From Ottelia alismoides (Eukaryota; Streptophyta; Magnoliopsida; Alismatales; Hydrocharitaceae): a DNA stretch of 64,000 bases. Where the stretch lies: positions 1,674,001-1,738,000 of the forward strand of contig JAZKJV010001876.1 in assembly GCA_037367405.1 (NCBI GenBank). The letters are read 5' to 3'. A model generated the notes under the pieces. It was given only the letters and a program-made list of their open reading frames with translations. It did no database searches and was not told where the DNA came from. Shown here piece by piece: positions 60,712 through 64,000 of the stretch; position 1 is the first letter of the stretch; the number at the start of each line of letters is the position of its first letter. The translations under genes were made by a program, and so were the position numbers.

Positions 60712-61084
60712 TACACCATTCTTTTCTCCACCCCCTTCTGTTGAGCTGTTTGCACTTGAACTTAGAAGGGATACCCCACATATCGAGGAAAGAGTTATTT
60801 GGATTGGGGAATCAGGGTCACCATATAGGAGAAGGCTGACTTTTACGGCTTCAACCGAAGAGAGATCCATATCACTTACATTGTACAAGAAAGATTCATA
60901 GTCAAAAGGGTTTGCGTATGAGTTGACTTATTCTTACCTAGCTATTGATGAAACCTAATCAAAGTTGCAAGGTTTCTAGAGGTTGTTGAGTGTCAAGTTC
61001 GTTTCTCATTAAGGTTCTGTCCAAACTAATAATCCAAAGGTCTGCCTAAGCTCAATACTTTGATTTTATGAAGATAAGTTTTTG
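60712..61084 (+). other. Unassigned segment with a short open frame, possible gene fragment
   Basis: 60707-60901 encodes 64 codons with a protein-like composition (IEERVIWIGESGSPYRRRLT), and after one stop the frame continues GFAYELTYSYLAIDET to 60957. It resembles no retrotransposon domain I know, so it might be a captured exon or simply open AT-poor sequence. The remainder to 61084 is non-coding. Confidence 0.35.
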
Positions 61085-63140
61085 TTGTACATGGGAGCCC
61101 ATGATGAGACATTATGCAACAAATGTTATTGCAAATATCATTCCATGATCTGAAATAAAGAATAACTAATTTGCATAATAGGTCCCTTAGTGAAATTAGG
61201 GTTATGTACCATGGTCATCTTAATGATCATACAGTTGTTGATTCAATTATTGAATCCTAGAGTCTAGTGCTTGGATGAATATCTAAAGAGTTAAATTGAG
61301 GACTCACCAAGCACCGTCAAATGAGTATTAAGAGAGGATCTCCATCCTGAGAAGGAGATGTAAATCCTTTCTCCAAAAGCAGATATCTAACCGACCTCTT
61401 GATGCAGTTCCTCTACATATGAATAGAGATTCAAAGGTGTTAGATAAGTTAGGTCAAATAATTGACTTAACGAAATCGACATAACCAAAGTCCTATGTCA
61501 TATGTTGTCACAATATAGGCATGCATTCTCTGACCAGAGATAGATGTGTTACTATATGTCTGAGTATATACATTAGGAAGACCAATAGGTTATGACCTAA
61601 CCAAGGTCTATACATCAGTGCGTCGGTGTGCATGAAAGGGCAAATGAGTAATATGATCTCTCAAAGGGATCATATAGGTTCATTTACTGAATCGGAACAC
61701 ATGAGCTCACTCATGAGATATTGGGAAGAATCAAATTCCGTGCACAGTTGTCTCGCTTTGTAAGCTTGACTAAATTTGTAGGTTTGATATATACTTTTGG
61801 AAAGTATATGATCAATACCTGTGTATGATATATGGTTTTAAAGCATATGATCGATACCGACTCCCAATGATCAAATGAGAAACTTAATGATAAACCATGA
61901 AGTAAACAATGTAAAATTGATCTAATACTTCGGGTTTATTCTGGGTCTTCAAGCATGAAGGATGTATAGGTATTAGGAATACCTTAGGGTGATGTGATCG
62001 TAAATGATTGTATAACAATGACACTTCCATTCCTCGGGAGTGATGAAATGGGTCTGGATTTCAGTGACTCCTCTCGGTAGAGAAGTGATCTGATCTTGGT
62101 CCAAATGGTGGACATTGATCTGAATATGATTCGTATGCAATAAGAAGATTAGATTTGCGGTCTTGATAAAATCAAGCATCTATGAGAGGTCTGTAAGATC
62201 TGGATTTGAGATGTGATCTCAATATCCTAGTCACTATACATGGAACAATACAATCGCCATGTCCTTATCTCAAGTATCCGTGGAGAAAGCGCATTATCCT
62301 TGAAAAATCTCAAGGATAATTTCATTGTTGATATATGTATTCGAGCATTGAGAAAACTGATAATTCAATATGATTATCATGAATAATATGAATTTGATTC
62401 ATATTATTAGGATAGTTATCATAGATAGTTGAATATGATTTAATTATCAAAGATGTCAATAATGTGAATTTTATTCATATTATTTGGGCACATGAGAATA
62501 GAGATCCAAGATGATTAAATATGATTTAATAATTATGGATATGAATGATATGGATATCACTATCCAAATTATTAATATATTATAAATGTAATTTATAATG
62601 TATTAGAGAGAGCATATTAGGATTTATATTTGTTGATTGATTATTGATGTGAATTGGATTCACATTGGATAATTAATTGAAAATGTAAATCACATTTTAT
62701 TTCATGTTGTGAACGTGATTCACAAATTCTAATGGAAGGATTGCAATGTTCACAAAATAATTACGAATTATTTTTGTAGAATAATTTACAACAAGTGTTG
62801 TTGTAAATATTGGAGATTTCCACGGAATAATGTAATCTCATGAGATTACATAGAGATTGCACCTTCCTACTAGGGAAGGTGGACGGCCACCAAATCCCAT
62901 AAGGAAAGGGCGGTCCCCCCCCCTCCCCACTAATGTAAGGAGGCAATCTTCCTTCCATGTATCTCCATGCTTGATTGATTTAATTTGGGATTACTTATAT
63001 TGATATATATTAAATATAAATTAAATCAATTGGTGTTGTGTTTTTACAAAAAAATCTTGGTCATTAAAAGAAGCACAAATCAATCTCATCCATTGATTTC
63101 ATGTAGTCCATGGACTGTGATCCATGAACTCCCAAAATAC

Positions 63141-63147
63141 TATATAA
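63141..63147 (+). promoter_or_regulatory. TATA box of copia LTR G
   Basis: TATATAAGAAGAGG, equivalent to the minus-strand TATA boxes of LTRs B and E. Confidence 0.65.
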
Positions 63148-63201
63148 GAAGAGGCATCCCTTGCTCTTCTCATTACAAAATCAAGAGACAACATCCATAT
63201 G

Positions 63202-63233
<32 letters not shown>

Positions 63234-63235
63234 CT
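63202..63235. repeat. Compound microsatellite (CT)n(TATC)n
   Basis: About 13 bp of CT repeats followed by five TATC units. It occupies the CT-rich leader position where LTR C has its GA/CT tract. Confidence 0.95.
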
Positions 63236-63297
63236 ACACGCCAATCTCATTGTGGTCATCTACCATGGAACCCTAAAGTGTCGCCACGCAACATTTC

Positions 63298-64000
63298 TGA
63301 TATGTTGCCGGATAAATAAAAAAATATTTGTTTCTTTTACTCTAACGTTTGTTTTGCAAGAAAATTAAAAAGAAAACAAAAAAATTATCATTTTTGTTTT
63401 TTTATTATTTCAGATTTACAATAATAAAATTTTAAAAAAATTATTATTTAATGTTACATTGCAATAAAAAAATTACAAAAAATATAAAAAAACAAAAAAA
63501 GAGGATGGCTACCCTTCCAGGTGTCGTCGCCTTCACGCGCCTCCTGCGCCCTCCTCCGACGCCCGTGCCTTCGCCCAGAACTCGTACCGCCAGTTCACGC
63601 TGCAGACCCCTCCTCCAGCTACGCGCAGGCGACCTCCGGCTGCGCGATCCTTCTCCGCCTCCACCGTCGCGAGGCGGCACCGACCCCCAGTGCCGCAGTG
63701 ACCGCACGTAGCCACCCGTCCTCCGCGCTGCACCTGATCTCCAGTCGCCCAACCTTTGAGCCCCGCGCGGCCACCTCCAAGCATCGCGCCTCCCGTTGCA
63801 ACCTCCTCGTCCCACCTGCACCCGCCGAAGAAGAAGAGAGGGAGGCGGCGGTCATCCCCCTGTCCGCTCCCTCTTTTGGTTTGGCTTTTGGGAAACGAAG
63901 GAATCCAGGGTTTGAATAATTTATTGGGTAATTTGCAACATTGGTCCCAACTTTCTCAGAAATTTCAAAGAAGCCCCTGCAAGAGCCTCAAGCATATGGC
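63298..64000 (+). other. AT-rich then GC-rich tract, probable fragment of another LTR
   Basis: 63300-63490 is A/T-rich. 63500-63900 is strongly GC-rich with overlapping ORFs on both strands (for example 63451-63711 and 63521-63919). 63920-64000 has 'gtaatttgcaacattggtccc', reminiscent of 'ttgcaaattggtcccta'-type sequence after the GC-rich core of LTR0 and LTR1 (reverse). That AT/GC/AT layout is that of the gypsy LTRs, so I favour an LTR fragment. A GC-rich host exon cannot be excluded. No recognisable protein. Confidence 0.35.

Larger units (their letters stand above)
47951..61084 (+). mobile_element. Athila-like Ty3/gypsy element 'G3', 3' LTR not found
   Basis: A plus-strand element inserted in copia LTR F: 5' LTR 47951-51626, PBS 51629-51646, leader, gag, pre-RT linker, RT, RNase H, integrase to 58340, then the same hairpin array as G1 and an AT-rich 3' region. 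The 3' LTR was not recognised before the window ends, so the right limit given is only the start of copia LTR G. The left target-site copy would be GACAC (47946-47950); its partner is not visible. All coding domains are decayed. Confidence 0.85.
61085..63297 (+). repeat. Copia LTR 'G', plus orientation, right end truncated
   Basis: Starts TGTTGTACATGGGAGCC, the reverse-complement form of the copia LTR termini, and follows LTRs B, C and E in reverse for about 2.2 kb: 'ttaggtcataacc', 'ctatttatgt' and leader blocks in order. TATA at 63141-63147. Full-length relatives extend about 575 bp past the TATA, so about 400 bp are missing after 63297. No PPT precedes it. Confidence 0.8.

Noticed and set aside
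63451..63919. GC-rich ORFs at the right end as a chloroplast-targeted or other host protein
   Set aside because: Open frames on both strands and in several phases, no recognisable domain, and an LTR-like AT/GC/AT layout. Left as unassigned.

Overview
The window is plant nuclear DNA made almost entirely of nested, decayed LTR retrotransposons. I see no intact host gene, tRNA, rRNA, CRISPR array or prokaryotic feature. The evidence is plant-type Ty1/copia coding remnants (gag, protease, integrase, RT with YVDD, RNase H; primer site matching initiator tRNA-Met) and Athila-like Ty3/gypsy remnants (primer site resembling the complement of the tRNA-Asp 3' end, RT with FMDD, HHCC integrase, very long LTRs of about 3-4 kb). 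A large-genome flowering plant fits, possibly a monocot given the GC-rich LTR cores, but the species cannot be read from this sequence.

Most of the window resolves into a nesting hierarchy supported by target-site duplications (TSDs). (1) A minus-strand gypsy, 'G2', is the oldest visible layer: leader, gag and protease at 42636-47474, continuing as the pre-RT/RT segment at 9042-9334. (2) A minus-strand copia, 'BE' (9335-42635), sits between them with TSD GGCTC/TGCTC. (3) Inside BE, a second copia 'CD' (13499-21687, TSD ATCCA) splits the integrase/RT boundary. (4) A gypsy, 'G1' (26999-41389, TSD ATAAT), splits BE's 5' LTR. (5) A further copia, 'A', entered the RT region of G2; its 5' LTR is 6543-9041. 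Its leader is cut by a 3.8-kb gypsy solo LTR (2268-6082, TSD CCCAC), next to a second gypsy LTR in opposite orientation (1-2006).

The right part holds a truncated copia LTR 'F' (47475-47950) interrupted by a plus-strand gypsy 'G3': LTR 47951-51626, primer site, gag, RT, RNase H and integrase to 58340, then a hairpin-rich and AT-rich 3' region. A plus-oriented copia LTR 'G' (61085 to about 63297) and a GC-rich tract of uncertain origin close the window.

No coding region is functional: all carry stops, frameshifts or lost catalytic residues. The best leads are structural: a hairpin array downstream of the integrase shared by two separate gypsy elements; hairpins at gypsy LTR termini; a four-hairpin cluster kept in two LTR copies; a conserved copia leader; and a copia (CD) whose LTRs are about 98.6% identical although its genes are badly decayed, which suggests it moved as a defective, trans-mobilised element. 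LTR comparisons were made by eye.
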